A stretch of 64,000 nucleotides of DNA from Nocardiopsis gilva YIM 90087 (GTDB taxonomy: Bacteria > Actinomycetota > Actinomycetes > Streptosporangiales > Streptosporangiaceae), in assembly GCF_002263495.1 (NCBI RefSeq), contig NZ_CP022753.1, forward strand, positions 2,170,001-2,234,000. Direction: 5' to 3'. Under the pieces are notes generated by a model. It was given only the letters and a program-made list of their open reading frames with translations, made no database searches and had not been told where the DNA came from. Positions 48,429 through 57,411 of the stretch are shown piece after piece. Every line of letters begins with the position of its first letter. Within the stretch, counting starts at the first letter, position 1. A program made the position numbers and the translations under genes.

Positions 48429-48442
48429 CAAACAAACGTTCG
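48429..48442 (-). promoter_or_regulatory. SOS box A, probable lexA operator
   Basis: CAAACAAACGTTCG has one mismatch to the actinobacterial box CGAAC-N4-GTTCG. It is 177 bases before the lexA start. Confidence 0.6.
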
Positions 48443-48480
48443 AGATGGTGATGAAAAAATCGCCCGGATGCGGTATTAGT

Positions 48481-48494
48481 CGAACGGCTGTTCT
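48481..48494 (+). promoter_or_regulatory. SOS box B
   Basis: CGAACGGCTGTTCT, one mismatch to the consensus, 16 bases centre to centre from box C. Confidence 0.75.
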
Positions 48495-48496
48495 AA

Positions 48497-48510
48497 CGAA
48501 CTGGCGTTCG
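48497..48510 (+). promoter_or_regulatory. SOS box C
   Basis: CGAACTGGCGTTCG is a perfect LexA box, immediately before the ribosome site of the LysM gene. Confidence 0.85.
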
Positions 48511-48522
48511 AAGGGGATGATC

Positions 48523-49098
48523 GTGTTCCCGCCCCAACCAGTCCCAACTCCCCCGACCCACCCCCCTGAACCCGCCCTTTTCGACTGGGCGGTGGAGATC
48601 CCCGAGTGGGCCCCGTCCCGCGCCCCTCGCCCGGAAGGCTCCTCCGCTTCCACCGCTCCTGCCCCGGGTGCCTCCCCGGCCGCCCGCGTGGCTCCGTCCG
48701 TTCCCTCTCGGCGGACCGCCCCGTCGGACCCGGCGGGCCCTGCGGCCCGTGCGCTCGGCCCCGAGCCCACACCCGCGCCCGCGGTGCGCCTCACCCGGCG
48801 CGGCCGTGTGGTGCTCGTCTCCGCTGCGTCGGCTGCGGTGGTCGCCGGACTGTCGATGCTCTTCGTCACCTCCGCCGCTGTCGGGGCTTCCGCCTCCGGA
48901 ACCTCCCCTGAGGCGTCCGTCTCCGATGGCGCGCGCTCGACGGTGGTCGTGCGCGATGGCGATACGCTGTGGGGGATCGCCCAGCGGGTTCGGCCCGGCT
49001 ACGATCCCCGCCCAGCGGTGCACGAGATCGTCGAGCTGAACGACCTGCCCAACCCCGATCTCACCCCCGGGCAGGAGCTCCTGCTGCCCGATTACTGA
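48523..49098 (+). CDS. SOS-controlled LysM membrane protein (ChiZ/Rv2719c-like position)
   Basis: A 191-residue protein: Pro/Ala-rich cytoplasmic segment, one membrane helix (RVVLVSAASAAVVAGLSMLF) at about 95-120, and an external LysM domain at the end (VVVRDGDTLWGIAQRVRPGY; ELNDLPNPDLTPGQELLLP). LysM binds peptidoglycan. In Mycobacterium the gene divergent from lexA, Rv2719c (ChiZ), is a LysM protein that is SOS-induced and slows division; in Corynebacterium DivS plays that part. The same role is inferred here. The GTG six bases after AAGGGG is the best start; a perfect SOS box ends 12 bases before it. Confidence 0.85.
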   Translation: MFPPQPVPTPPTHPPEPALFDWAVEIPEWAPSRAPRPEGSSASTAPAPGASPAARVAPSVPSRRTAPSDPAGPAARALGPEPTPAPAVRLTRRGRVVLVSAASAAVVAGLSMLFVTSAAVGASASGTSPEASVSDGARSTVVVRDGDTLWGIAQRVRPGYDPRPAVHEIVELNDLPNPDLTPGQELLLPDY

Positions 49099-49249
49099 CA
49101 CTCCCGTGTCCGTGGCGTGCCCGTGTTCGCCCTCGCGGCGGACGGGTGCGCCCTTCGGCATGCCCGCATCCCGTCGGCGGGGCCGTGGCCGGATGGCGCG
49201 GCGCACCCGTTCGGGGACTTGCGCGCGAGGGGGGACCGCCGTAGGTTGA

Positions 49250-49265
49250 CCACAACATCTAGTGC
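49250..49265 (+). promoter_or_regulatory. NrdR box 1
   Basis: CCACAACATCTAGTGC matches the NrdR consensus (acaCwAtATaTwGtgt) at 13 of 16 positions. Confidence 0.75.
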
Positions 49266-49280
49266 TCACCGGGAACAAGC

Positions 49281-49296
49281 AGCCCAGAACTTGTGC
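49281..49296 (+). promoter_or_regulatory. NrdR box 2
   Basis: AGCCCAGAACTTGTGC is a weaker match, but lies exactly 31 bases from box 1, the three-turn spacing usual for paired NrdR boxes. Confidence 0.6.
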
Positions 49297-49446
49297 TTTA
49301 GTAGGTATCCGGTCTTTCTGGATCATCCGGTTCGGAGAGGTTGGTGACGACGATGCACACAAGGCTGCTCGGCACGGTCGCGAGCACGTCCGCGGCAGCT
49401 GTACGCGGGGTTCGACCGATGCGGATCTGGGGGGAGGCACACCGGC

Positions 49447-49929
49447 ATGCACTGTCCGTTCTGCCGCCACCCTGACAGCAGGGTCATCGACAGCCGGTCG
49501 ACCGACGACGGCGCGGCCATACGCCGCAGACGCGCGTGTCCCGAGTGCGAACGGCGTTTCACCACGCAGGAGACGGTGCTGCTGATGGTGGCCAAGCGCT
49601 CCGGCGTGACGGAGCCGTTCTCCCGGACCAAGATCATCGCGGGCGTGCGCCGCGCCTGCCAGGGTCGGCCCGTCACCGAGGACTTGCTCGCGAAGCTCGG
49701 GCAACAGGTCGAAGAGGAGATCCGGTGCCGAGGTGTCGCCGAGGTGCCCTCGCACGAGATCGGGCTGGCCATTCTCGGCCCGCTGCGTGATCTCGACGAG
49801 GTGGCCTACCTGCACTTCGCGTCGGTCTACCGGGGCTTCGAGTCGCTGATGGACTTTGAGAACGAGATCGCGATACTGCGGGCCGACCGGGCCAAGGTGA
49901 ATGGGACGAGCGGGCAGAGCGAGTCGTGA
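49447..49929 (+). CDS. nrdR: Transcriptional repressor NrdR
   Basis: Senses dATP/ATP and represses ribonucleotide reductase genes. The 160-residue protein has the zinc ribbon [20 protein letters not shown] with [15 protein letters not shown], then an ATP-cone domain ([51 protein letters not shown]). Full length. The ATG has GGGGAGG upstream. It is followed 178 bases later by nrdJ in the same direction; its own promoter carries two NrdR boxes, so it probably controls itself and nrdJ. Confidence 0.97.
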   Translation: MHCPFCRHPDSRVIDSRSTDDGAAIRRRRACPECERRFTTQETVLLMVAKRSGVTEPFSRTKIIAGVRRACQGRPVTEDLLAKLGQQVEEEIRCRGVAEVPSHEIGLAILGPLRDLDEVAYLHFASVYRGFESLMDFENEIAILRADRAKVNGTSGQSES

Positions 49930-50107
49930 GTAGCCGGACAACGGCGGACTGATCCGCGGGGCCCGACCGCGCGTGGGCGACGCGCACGGGCAGGGCCGTG
50001 ACGACGTGATGAAAACCGTCATCTGGCCGCGTCACGCCAACGGATGTGACGTGGGAGCACTGGCGGGGGATCGGAACGGATATGTGGCGAGAACTGGGGG
50101 AGCTGAC

Positions 50108-52987
50108 ATGACGGAGACCACCGGCGCGACGGGGCGCAAGGGGAAGGGCAAGCGCAGCGGTCTGAAGATCGAGCGCATCTTCACCACGCCCGGCGTGCAC
50201 CCCTACGACGAGGTCGAGTGGGAGCGTCGCGATGTGGTCATGACGAACTGGCGGGACGGTTCGGTCAACTTCGAGCAGCGGGGCGTGGAGTTCCCCGCGT
50301 CGTGGTCGATCAACGCCACCCAGATCGTCGCCAGCAAGTACTTCCGCGGTGCCGTGGGCACCCCGGAGCGCGAGTGGAGCCTCAAGCAGCTCGTCGACCG
50401 CGTCGCCGGGATGTACACCGAGACGGGTAAGGCGAACGGCTACTTCGCCTCCGACGACGACGCCGAGATCTTCGACCACGAGCTGAAGTACGCCCTCGTG
50501 CAGCAGCTCTTCAGCTTCAACTCCCCGGTCTGGTTCAACGTCGGTACCGCGTCCAAGCAGCAGGTCTCGGCCTGCTTCATCCTGTCCGTGGACGACACCA
50601 TGGAGTCGATCCTCGACTGGTACAAGGAAGAGGGGATCATCTTCAAGGGCGGCTCCGGCGCGGGCGTGAACCTCTCGCGCATCCGCTCCAGCCAGGAGCT
50701 GCTGTCCTCCGGCGGTACCGCCTCCGGCCCGGTGTCGTTCATGCGCGGCGCCGACGCCTCCGCGGGGACCATCAAGTCCGGCGGCGCCACCCGCCGCGCG
50801 GCCAAGATGGTCGTCCTCGACGTCGACCACCCCGACATCGGGGAGTTCGTCGCCACCAAGGCCCGCGAGGAGCACAAGATCCGCGCGCTGCGCGACGCCG
50901 GGTTCGACGTCGACCTGGGCGGCAGCGACATCGTCAGCGTGCAGTACCAGAACGCCAACAACTCGGTGCGCGTCTCCGACACGTTCATGCGCGCCGTCGA
51001 GGCCGGCGCGGAGTTCGGCCTGACCTCCCGCACGAGCGGCGAGGTGATCGCCACGGTCGACGCCAAGGAGCTCTTCCACCAGATGGCGAAGGCCGCCTGG
51101 GAGTGCGCCGACCCGGGGCTGCAGTACGACGACACGATCAACGACTGGCACACCACGCCCGAGAGCGGGCGGATCAGCGCCAGCAACCCCTGCTCGGAGT
51201 ACGTCCACCTGGACAACTCCTCGTGCAACCTGGCCTCGATCAACCTGCTGAAGTTCCTCACCCCCGAGGACGCCTTCGACGTCGACAAGTTCGTCAAGCT
51301 CACCGAGCTGGTCATCACGGCGATGGACATCTCCATCACGTTCGCGGACTTCCCGACCGAGAAGATCGGCGAGACCACGCGTGCGTTCCGCCAGCTCGGC
51401 ATCGGCTACGCCAACCTCGGCGCGCTGCTCATGGCCACCGGCCACGCCTATGACTCCGACGGCGGCCGCGCCGTCGCCGCCGCCATCACGTCGCTGATGA
51501 CCGGGACCGCCTACCGGCGCAGCGCCGAGGTCGCCGGTGTGGTCGGCCCTTACGACGGCTACGCCAAGAACGTCGACTCCCACAAGCGCGTCATGCGCAA
51601 GCACGCCGCCGCCAACGACGACCTGCGCACCATCGGCGCGATGGACGCCGACATCCACGCGGCCGCCACCAAGGAGTGGCAGAGCTGCCTGCGGATCGGC
51701 GAGAAGAACGGCTGGCGCAACGCCCAGGCCAGCCTGCTCGCGCCCACCGGCACCATCGGCTTCATGATGGACTGCGACACCACCGGCATCGAGCCGGACT
51801 TCTCGCTGGTCAAGTTCAAGAAGCTGGTCGGCGGCGGGTCCATGCAGATCGTCAACCAGGCGATCCCGCGCGCGCTGAAGAACCTCGGCTACCAGCAGGA
51901 GCAGATCGAGGCCATCGTCGAGTTCATCTCGGAGAACGGCCACGTGGTCGACGCCCCGGGGCTGCGCCCCGAGCACTACGAGGTCTTCGACTGCGCCATG
52001 GGCAAGCGCTACATCAAGCCCATGGGCCACGTGGAGATGATGGCGGCGGTGCAGCCGTTCCTCTCCGGTGCGATCTCCAAGACGGTCAACGTGCCCGAAG
52101 AGGCCACCGTCGAGGACTTCGAGCACATCTACTACGAGGGCTGGCGGCTCGGCCTCAAGGCGCTCGCCGTCTACCGCGACAACTGCAAGGTCGGCCAGCC
52201 GCTGTCCACAGGCAAGACCGAGGACAGTGAGAAGACGGCGGGCGCGGACACTGCCGAGAAGCGCCCGGAGCCGGAGGTCATCGAGGTCAACCGGCCGGTC
52301 CGCCGCCGCCTCCCGAAGAAGCGGCCGAGCCAGACCGTCTCCTTCACCGTCGGCGGCGCCGAGGGCTACATCACCGCCGGGTCCTACCCCGACGACGGCC
52401 TCGGCGAGGTCTTCATGAAGCTCGGCAAGCAGGGCTCGACCCTGGCCGGTGTCATGGACGCCTTCTCCATCGCGATCTCCATCGCGCTGCAGTACGGGGT
52501 CCCGCTGGAGACCTACGTCGAGAAGTTCACCAACATGCGCTTCGAGCCGGCCGGCATGACCGACGACCCGGACATCCGCATGGCCCAGTCGGTGGTCGAC
52601 TACATCTTCCGCCGCCTGGCCCTGGACTACCTCTCCTACGAGGAGCGCTCCGCCCTCGGCGTCCTCTCCGCCGAGGAGCGCCGTGCCCAGGCCGCGGGCG
52701 AGGACCCGTCCCAGGTCGCCGCCCAGGTCGAGTCCTACGCCCAGTCGGCCGCCCCGGCGAATGCGGAAGCGGACCAGGTCACCGATGGCCCCGCGAACCC
52801 CGCGGAGCGCGCGTCGTCGACCGCCACCCGCGCCGTCGAGGAGGCCCGCACCAGCACGGAGATCCTCGAAGCCAAGCAGGGCTTCATGGCCGACGCTCCG
52901 CTGTGCGTCACCTGCGGCACCAAGATGCGCCCGTCCGGCAGCTGCTACGCCTGCGAAGGCTGCGGCTCCACCAGCGGCTGCAGCTGA
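50108..52987 (+). CDS. nrdJ: Class II (B12-dependent) ribonucleoside-diphosphate reductase
   Basis: Converts ribonucleotides to deoxyribonucleotides with adenosylcobalamin and without oxygen. The 959-residue protein has the TIGR02504 core: VWFNVGTASKQQVSACFILS, GGSGAGVNLSRIRS, the active-site run NPCSEYVHLDNSSCNLASIN, and STGKTED-type linkers. The C-terminus has a short cysteine-rich tail (CVTCGTKMRPSGSCYACEGC) that serves redox exchange or zinc binding. The ATG with GGGGGAG upstream was chosen; a GTG-led frame from 49973 adds a leader unlike the family. With nrdR it forms the nrdRJ unit known from Streptomyces. Confidence 0.97.
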   Translation: MTETTGATGRKGKGKRSGLKIERIFTTPGVHPYDEVEWERRDVVMTNWRDGSVNFEQRGVEFPASWSINATQIVASKYFRGAVGTPEREWSLKQLVDRVAGMYTETGKANGYFASDDDAEIFDHELKYALVQQLFSFNSPVWFNVGTASKQQVSACFILSVDDTMESILDWYKEEGIIFKGGSGAGVNLSRIRSSQELLSSGGTASGPVSFMRGADASAGTIKSGGATRRAAKMVVLDVDHPDIGEFVATKAREEHKIRALRDAGFDVDLGGSDIVSVQYQNANNSVRVSDTFMRAVEAGAEFGLTSRTSGEVIATVDAKELFHQMAKAAWECADPGLQYDDTINDWHTTPESGRISASNPCSEYVHLDNSSCNLASINLLKFLTPEDAFDVDKFVKLTELVITAMDISITFADFPTEKIGETTRAFRQLGIGYANLGALLMATGHAYDSDGGRAVAAAITSLMTGTAYRRSAEVAGVVGPYDGYAKNVDSHKRVMRKHAAANDDLRTIGAMDADIHAAATKEWQSCLRIGEKNGWRNAQASLLAPTGTIGFMMDCDTTGIEPDFSLVKFKKLVGGGSMQIVNQAIPRALKNLGYQQEQIEAIVEFISENGHVVDAPGLRPEHYEVFDCAMGKRYIKPMGHVEMMAAVQPFLSGAISKTVNVPEEATVEDFEHIYYEGWRLGLKALAVYRDNCKVGQPLSTGKTEDSEKTAGADTAEKRPEPEVIEVNRPVRRRLPKKRPSQTVSFTVGGAEGYITAGSYPDDGLGEVFMKLGKQGSTLAGVMDAFSIAISIALQYGVPLETYVEKFTNMRFEPAGMTDDPDIRMAQSVVDYIFRRLALDYLSYEERSALGVLSAEERRAQAAGEDPSQVAAQVESYAQSAAPANAEADQVTDGPANPAERASSTATRAVEEARTSTEILEAKQGFMADAPLCVTCGTKMRPSGSCYACEGCGSTSGCS

Positions 52988-53014
52988 TCCCGCGGGCCTG
53001 ACCCGACCCACCCG

Positions 53015-53050
53015 AGCCGGGGCCGACCGACCGTCGGCCCCGGCTTCTCC
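53015..53050 (+). terminator. nrdRJ terminator
   Basis: A perfect 13-bp stem (AGCCGGGGCCGAC, 53015-53027 with 53033-53045) followed by TCTCC and TT. Confidence 0.85.
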
Positions 53051-53193
53051 TTGTACGCACCAGGTTCCCCGGCCGACGGTGGCTCCTCCGCCGGGGACTC
53101 CGCCGCTCTGGACCTGCGCCTCCGCAGGTGATCGGGTGATTGGCGAAGGTCCAGCATGGGTAACCCTCGCTTACCGATCGAAAGGTGGTTGCC

Positions 53194-53622
53194 ATGCTGA
53201 TCGCTGAGATCTTGCGGGCGAAAGGCTCAAAGGTGGTGACTGTCCAGCCGGACACAACGGTGGCCGAGTTGGTGACGCGCTTGGCCGCACACAACATCGG
53301 TGCGGTGGTGGTGACCGACCACGACGAGATCGCCGGGATCGCGTCGGAGCGCGACGTCGTCCGCCAGCTGGAGGCACGAGGAGCCGAACTCCTCGCCGCA
53401 CCGGTTTCCGACATCATGACCAGCGTCGTCGTCACCTGTACGACGACCGACACCGACGACAGCCTGACCGTGCTGATGACCGAGAACCGCGTACGCCACG
53501 TCCCCGTGGTGTCGGCCGGAACCCTCATCGGAATCGTCAGCATCGGCGATGTCGTCAAGGCCCGGATCAGCCAGCTCGAACAGGATCGGCGCCAGCTCGA
53601 GGCCTACATCACCCAGGGCTGA
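53194..53622 (+). CDS. CBS-domain pair protein
   Basis: A 142-residue protein made of two CBS motifs: VTVQPDTTVAELVTRLAAHN with VVTDHDEIAGIASERDVVRQ, and VVVTCTTTDTDDSLTVLMTE with VPVVSAGTLIGIVSIGDVVK. Such pairs bind adenosyl nucleotides such as ATP, AMP or NAD and sense energy status. The charged tail SQLEQDRRQLEAYITQG is typical of the small stand-alone actinobacterial type. The second start (ATG) was preferred because AAAGGTGG lies five bases before it. Confidence 0.9.
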   Translation: MLIAEILRAKGSKVVTVQPDTTVAELVTRLAAHNIGAVVVTDHDEIAGIASERDVVRQLEARGAELLAAPVSDIMTSVVVTCTTTDTDDSLTVLMTENRVRHVPVVSAGTLIGIVSIGDVVKARISQLEQDRRQLEAYITQG

Positions 53623-53657
53623 CCCATCCCCGGGCGCCGCAACGGCGCGGGGCCCGG

Positions 53658-53945
53658 TCAGGCAGCGCTGTGCGGGGTGAAACCAATGGACAGATCGGCG
53701 TTGAGCGCCTCCGCCAGACGTTCGAGCAGAGCGATGCTCGGGGTCGTTCCCCCACCCTCCAACCGCGAGACCTGCGGCTGCGTCATGCCGGCGCGATCGG
53801 CCAGTTCTCGCTGGCTGAGCCCCAGCTCGGTACGGCGGTCGTACACCATCTTGCCGAGCAAGAATCCGCGACGCGCCTCATCGTAGGCCTCGGAGTGCTG
53901 ACCACTGCGGCGCCAGACAGCGTGCTCGCCGTGTGTACTGTTCAT
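53658..53945 (-). CDS. XRE-family antitoxin (HigA-like)
   Basis: A 95-residue helix-turn-helix protein: YDRRTELGLSQRELADRAGM, TQPQVSRLEGGGTTPSIALL, ERLAEALNADLSIGF. The Cro/CI domain binds DNA, and the N-terminal 25 residues probably contact the toxin. The start overlaps the stop of the upstream RelE-like gene by ATGA, which gives toxin-then-antitoxin order as in higBA. Binding to its own promoter is expected for the family. Confidence 0.88.
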   Translation of the reverse strand: MNSTHGEHAVWRRSGQHSEAYDEARRGFLLGKMVYDRRTELGLSQRELADRAGMTQPQVSRLEGGGTTPSIALLERLAEALNADLSIGFTPHSAA

Positions 53946-54316
53946 CGCTCCTCCTTGTCGCGATCGTAGATGCCCCGGGCGTGCTGATGCCGAGCTTCAC
54001 ATTGCGCCTGGGCGCGACGGGCGCGCTCGATCTCCGAGCTTTCTCGTTGTCTTGTTTTGCGGAAGACGGTCAGCAGGATGACACGGCGCTGTGGGGCGAT
54101 CCAGTAGGTGATCCGTACTTGGCGGCTCGGGAGGTGGAAGCGAAGTTCTCTGAGTTTGCCGCCCAGGTGGCGGCTGTAGGGCTCACCTAAGGATTCAGCC
54201 TGTTCAGCGAGCAAGTCCGCGTAGAACTCCACGCGATCGTATTGATCACGGGGAAGATTTGTGAGCCAGAGTCGCACCTCGGGTTCGATCTCGATCGTGT
54301 ATATCCGCTCCGTCAT
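53942..54316 (-). CDS. RelE/HigB-family toxin
   Basis: A 124-residue Gp49/DUF891-type toxin: YTIEIEPEVRLWLTNLPRDQ, AEQAESLGEPYSRHLGGKLR, ELRFHLPSRQVRITYWIAPQ, RRVILLTVFRKTRQRESSEI. Family members cut mRNA on the ribosome. The conserved LRELR and FRKTRQ segments are intact, so it may be active. The first gene of the module, 4-base overlap with the antitoxin. G+C is lower than in neighbours, a sign of transfer. Confidence 0.88.
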   Translation of the reverse strand: MTERIYTIEIEPEVRLWLTNLPRDQYDRVEFYADLLAEQAESLGEPYSRHLGGKLRELRFHLPSRQVRITYWIAPQRRVILLTVFRKTRQRESSEIERARRAQAQCEARHQHARGIYDRDKEER

Positions 54317-54439
54317 GCATCAAACGATATATACCACGATTGGTATGGGAGGGGGATTTGGCAAAGTCACCCATGGCCGATCCAGCGCGGAGCAGTGGAG
54401 GGTCCTTCCGGTCGACGGGGCCGGTGGGAGAATAGGGGT

Positions 54440-55393
54440 GTGACGCTCATCCTGGGTCGGTCGGACCTGCTCAGCGTGTTGGACACCCACACCTGCGTGG
54501 ACCGGTTGTGGAGTGGCTTCACCGCCGAGCCCGCGTCGATCGAGGGGCAGCGGGTGCGGACCGATCTTCCGGGGCCGGGGACGGCGACCGCGTTGCTGCC
54601 GGGGCTGCTGCCGGATGTGCCCGCCTACTCGGTCAAGGTCAACGCCAAGTTTCCCGACGCGCGGCCCGCGGTGCGCGGGGTGGTGTGCCTGCATGATCTG
54701 GTCAGCGGGGAGTTGCTGGCGCTGCTCGATTCGGCGACGTTGACCGCGTGGCGGACCGGGCTGGCGGCGGCGCTGGGGACGCATTCGCTGGCGCGCTACG
54801 ACGCCGACGTGCTGGGCATCGTCGGCTGCGGTGCGCAGGCCGGGCTGTTCGCTCGGGGCCTCATCGGGCTGCGGCCGATCTCCGAGATGGTGGTCACCGA
54901 CATCGATCGGGAACGGGCCGACGCCTTCGCCGGGCGGTGCTCGACCGAGTTCGGGGTGGCGGTCCGCATCGTGGACGACGCGGCCGCCGTCGCCGCGCAG
55001 GCCGACATCGTCCTCACCGCGACCTTGGATCGCGACGACGCCCGGCCCGGGGCCCACTACACCTCGCTCGGGGCCGACGAGCCCGGCAAGGTGGAGCTGT
55101 CGGCTGACCTTCTGCGGGCCTCGCGGCTGATCGTCGACGACCTCAAGCTCGCGGTGGCCGGTGGGCCCGTCGGCAATGCCGGGCTCGATGGTTCCGCCGT
55201 TCATGGGACGCTGCGCGACGTCCTGACCGGTGCCATCGCGGCGCGCGACTCCGATGACACGATCACGGTGTACGCCCCCATCGGCCTGCCCTGGCAGGAT
55301 CTCGCGCTGGCCTGGCTCGCCTACCGGGCGGCGGAGGAGACCGAGGGGCGAGGCGAGGGCGGCACCGGTACCCGGTTCGAATTCCTGGAGTGA
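54440..55393 (+). CDS. Ornithine cyclodeaminase/mu-crystallin-family protein
   Basis: A 317-residue NAD(P)-dependent enzyme. The substrate half has YSVKVNAKFPDARPAVRGVV and LLDSATLTAWRTGLAAALGT; the Rossmann half has LGIVGCGAQAGLFARGL and VVTDIDRERADAFAG, then TLDRDDARPGAHYTSLGADE. Family reactions include ornithine to proline, ketimine reduction and alanine dehydrogenation; the substrate here cannot be set. GTG start with GGGAG nine bases upstream. No amino acid pathway genes adjoin it. Confidence 0.85.
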   Translation: MTLILGRSDLLSVLDTHTCVDRLWSGFTAEPASIEGQRVRTDLPGPGTATALLPGLLPDVPAYSVKVNAKFPDARPAVRGVVCLHDLVSGELLALLDSATLTAWRTGLAAALGTHSLARYDADVLGIVGCGAQAGLFARGLIGLRPISEMVVTDIDRERADAFAGRCSTEFGVAVRIVDDAAAVAAQADIVLTATLDRDDARPGAHYTSLGADEPGKVELSADLLRASRLIVDDLKLAVAGGPVGNAGLDGSAVHGTLRDVLTGAIAARDSDDTITVYAPIGLPWQDLALAWLAYRAAEETEGRGEGGTGTRFEFLE

Positions 55394-55596
55394 TGGGATA
55401 CTCCTGGGCGCGGGACATTCGTCCGCCGCTCCGCGCGTGACACGTCGGAGGCGGCGGTCGGCACGACCGTTCCTCGCGCAAAGAGCGGATACGTCCACCC
55501 GACCACCGCTGACCAGCGGCAGGGGAACCGATGGGCGGGCGCCGACGTCGTATCCGCAGTTCCTTCTACTCCTCCATTCGCAGGGAGTGATCAAGT

Positions 55597-57411
55597 ATGT
55601 CCTTCGCGCAGACAGTGCGCGGGGCCGCCACGTCGATCGCCCAGGGCGGCGATCCACGCCAGGCGGTCACCGACGCGCTCGGTGACGCGGCGGAGGGGGT
55701 CGGGCTCGACCCGGGTGACTTCCTCGCCGCCCGTGACCAGGGCGCCTCGGTCGGGACCCGCATCGAGCAGCAGACCACCTCGCTGAACAACGCCGGCGAG
55801 GCGCTCAACCGCAGCTCGTATGAGCGGGGCAAGGGCGGAACCGTCCACGTCATCTGTCCCATGGTCATCCCCCGGGGCCGGACCTTCACGACCATGCTGC
55901 CCGCCATCGCGCTGATCGTGATCGGCGTCGTGGCGCTGGTCGTCACCGTGCCGACGGCGTTGGCCACCGGGGCCAACCCCCTCTTCAACCCCTTCTTCGG
56001 GTTCCACTACTGGCTCATCACCCTGGGCGTCGCGGCGTTCATGTGGTGGCGCCAGGGCATGGTCATGGTGCCCGACGGCTGCCACGCGATGATCACCAAG
56101 TTCGGCAAGCTGGAGCAGGTCGTCGGCCCGGGACGGGTCACCCTGTTCAACCCGTGGAAGCGGGTCTCCTACATCGTCAACACCACGCGCGAGTACCCCT
56201 TCAACGCGCCGATCCGCGAGGCCCCCACGCGCAGCGGTGTGCAGGCCTCCATCGACCTGTTCGTGCAGTTCCAGATCAAGGACCCGGTCGAGTTCATCTA
56301 CACCCTCGGCGCCGTGCAGGGCTTCCAGGAGAAGCTGAACAACGCCATCAGCGAGACCACGCGCAGCCTCATCTACGAGCAGGAGGCCGCGGGGATCTAC
56401 GACATGGTCGGGGAGAACACCGCCCGCCTGCTGGAGCAGCTCAACACCCAGTTCATGCCGGCCGTGGAGCTCACGAACGCCAACATCACCCATGCCGAGC
56501 CCTCCAGCCAGGAGTACCGGATGGACCTGGCCGCGCCCGAGATGGTGCGCGTGGCCAAGGAGGCCTACACCTATGAGTACGAGCTCCAGCTCCGCAAGGA
56601 GCAGAACGAGGGTGACCTCAACAAGGAGCTCGCCTCGCTGAACGAGACGCTGTCGGCCATCCAGGCGGACATCGCCCAGTACCAGGCGCAGATGGACACC
56701 GCCCTGGAGCGCGAGACCAACCGCGCCCGCTCGGTGGCGCGCCGCCGCTTCGTCGAGGCCGAGAGCGAGGCCAACGCCAACGCCGCCCTGCTGGAGGCCC
56801 AGGCCCTGGACATCCGTGCGGTCAGCGCGTCCGAGGCCCCGGAGATCCTCAACTACCGCTACCAGCAGGACCTGCTCGACAAGCTGGAGGCCGTGGCCGA
56901 CAGCCTGCCCCAGGTGCTGCACATCGGCGACGGCGACGAGTCCAGCGTCAACTTCCTGCGCGTCGCCCAGGGCATCATCGGCGAGAGCGACGCCGCGCTC
57001 TTCTCCGACGACGACATGGCGGCCATCCGCAGCCGGCTGCGGCAGATCTCGGACCGCATCGCCTCCCGCGAGGCCGAGATCACCGAGCTGCTGGAGGCCG
57101 AGCAGCAGTCGACCGTCGAGGCGGCCCACCCGGAGAGCGGTGAAGTCCCGGGCGAGGACCGGCTCGAGGAGATCCGCCAGTCGGTGTCCGACGAGGCCAT
57201 CGACGAGCGCCTGAGCGGTGCCCCCGAGGACCAGGCCCCCGCCGAGGAGCCCCCGGCCGACGCGGCGCCGCCCGCCTCTCCCTACCGCCAGCCGCCGCAG
57301 GTGTCCTCGCCCGACCCGTCCACCCCGCCCCCACCGCCCAGTGGGCCGCCCGCGCCCTGGCCGCAGTCAGGCACGGACACCCAGGACGGCCCGTACCCGG
57401 GAGGTCACTAG
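55597..57411 (+). CDS. SPFH-domain membrane protein 1
   Basis: A 604-residue protein of the stomatin/prohibitin/flotillin class. After a cytoplasmic start it has two membrane segments (LPAIALIVIGVVALVVTVPT at about 107-128; YWLITLGVAAFMWWRQ), then the SPFH domain (VPDGCHAMITKFGKLEQVVG to PVEFIYTLGAVQGFQEKL), a long charged coiled coil (LQLRKEQNEGDLNKELASLN; MDTALERETNRARSVARR), and a Pro-rich tail. SPFH proteins form large membrane cages or microdomains. The next gene encodes another SPFH protein and starts right after this stop. Function unknown. Confidence 0.85.
   Translation: MSFAQTVRGAATSIAQGGDPRQAVTDALGDAAEGVGLDPGDFLAARDQGASVGTRIEQQTTSLNNAGEALNRSSYERGKGGTVHVICPMVIPRGRTFTTMLPAIALIVIGVVALVVTVPTALATGANPLFNPFFGFHYWLITLGVAAFMWWRQGMVMVPDGCHAMITKFGKLEQVVGPGRVTLFNPWKRVSYIVNTTREYPFNAPIREAPTRSGVQASIDLFVQFQIKDPVEFIYTLGAVQGFQEKLNNAISETTRSLIYEQEAAGIYDMVGENTARLLEQLNTQFMPAVELTNANITHAEPSSQEYRMDLAAPEMVRVAKEAYTYEYELQLRKEQNEGDLNKELASLNETLSAIQADIAQYQAQMDTALERETNRARSVARRRFVEAESEANANAALLEAQALDIRAVSASEAPEILNYRYQQDLLDKLEAVADSLPQVLHIGDGDESSVNFLRVAQGIIGESDAALFSDDDMAAIRSRLRQISDRIASREAEITELLEAEQQSTVEAAHPESGEVPGEDRLEEIRQSVSDEAIDERLSGAPEDQAPAEEPPADAAPPASPYRQPPQVSSPDPSTPPPPPSGPPAPWPQSGTDTQDGPYPGGH

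Larger units (their letters stand above)
49099..49446. other. nrdRJ promoter region
   Basis: No gene seen. The region between the LysM gene and nrdR contains the two NrdR boxes described separately and a leader of about 140 bases. Confidence 0.6.

Noticed and set aside
49099-49446. Cobalamin riboswitch before nrdR-nrdJ
   Set aside because: No B12-box sequence is visible. NrdR boxes explain the regulation, and B12 riboswitches usually precede the alternative, B12-independent enzyme.
49673-53011. Minus-strand frame of over 1,100 codons across nrdR-nrdJ
   Set aside because: Antisense shadow of a well-conserved gene; the composition (Val/Asp/Gly/Arg-rich without motifs) is typical of such shadows.
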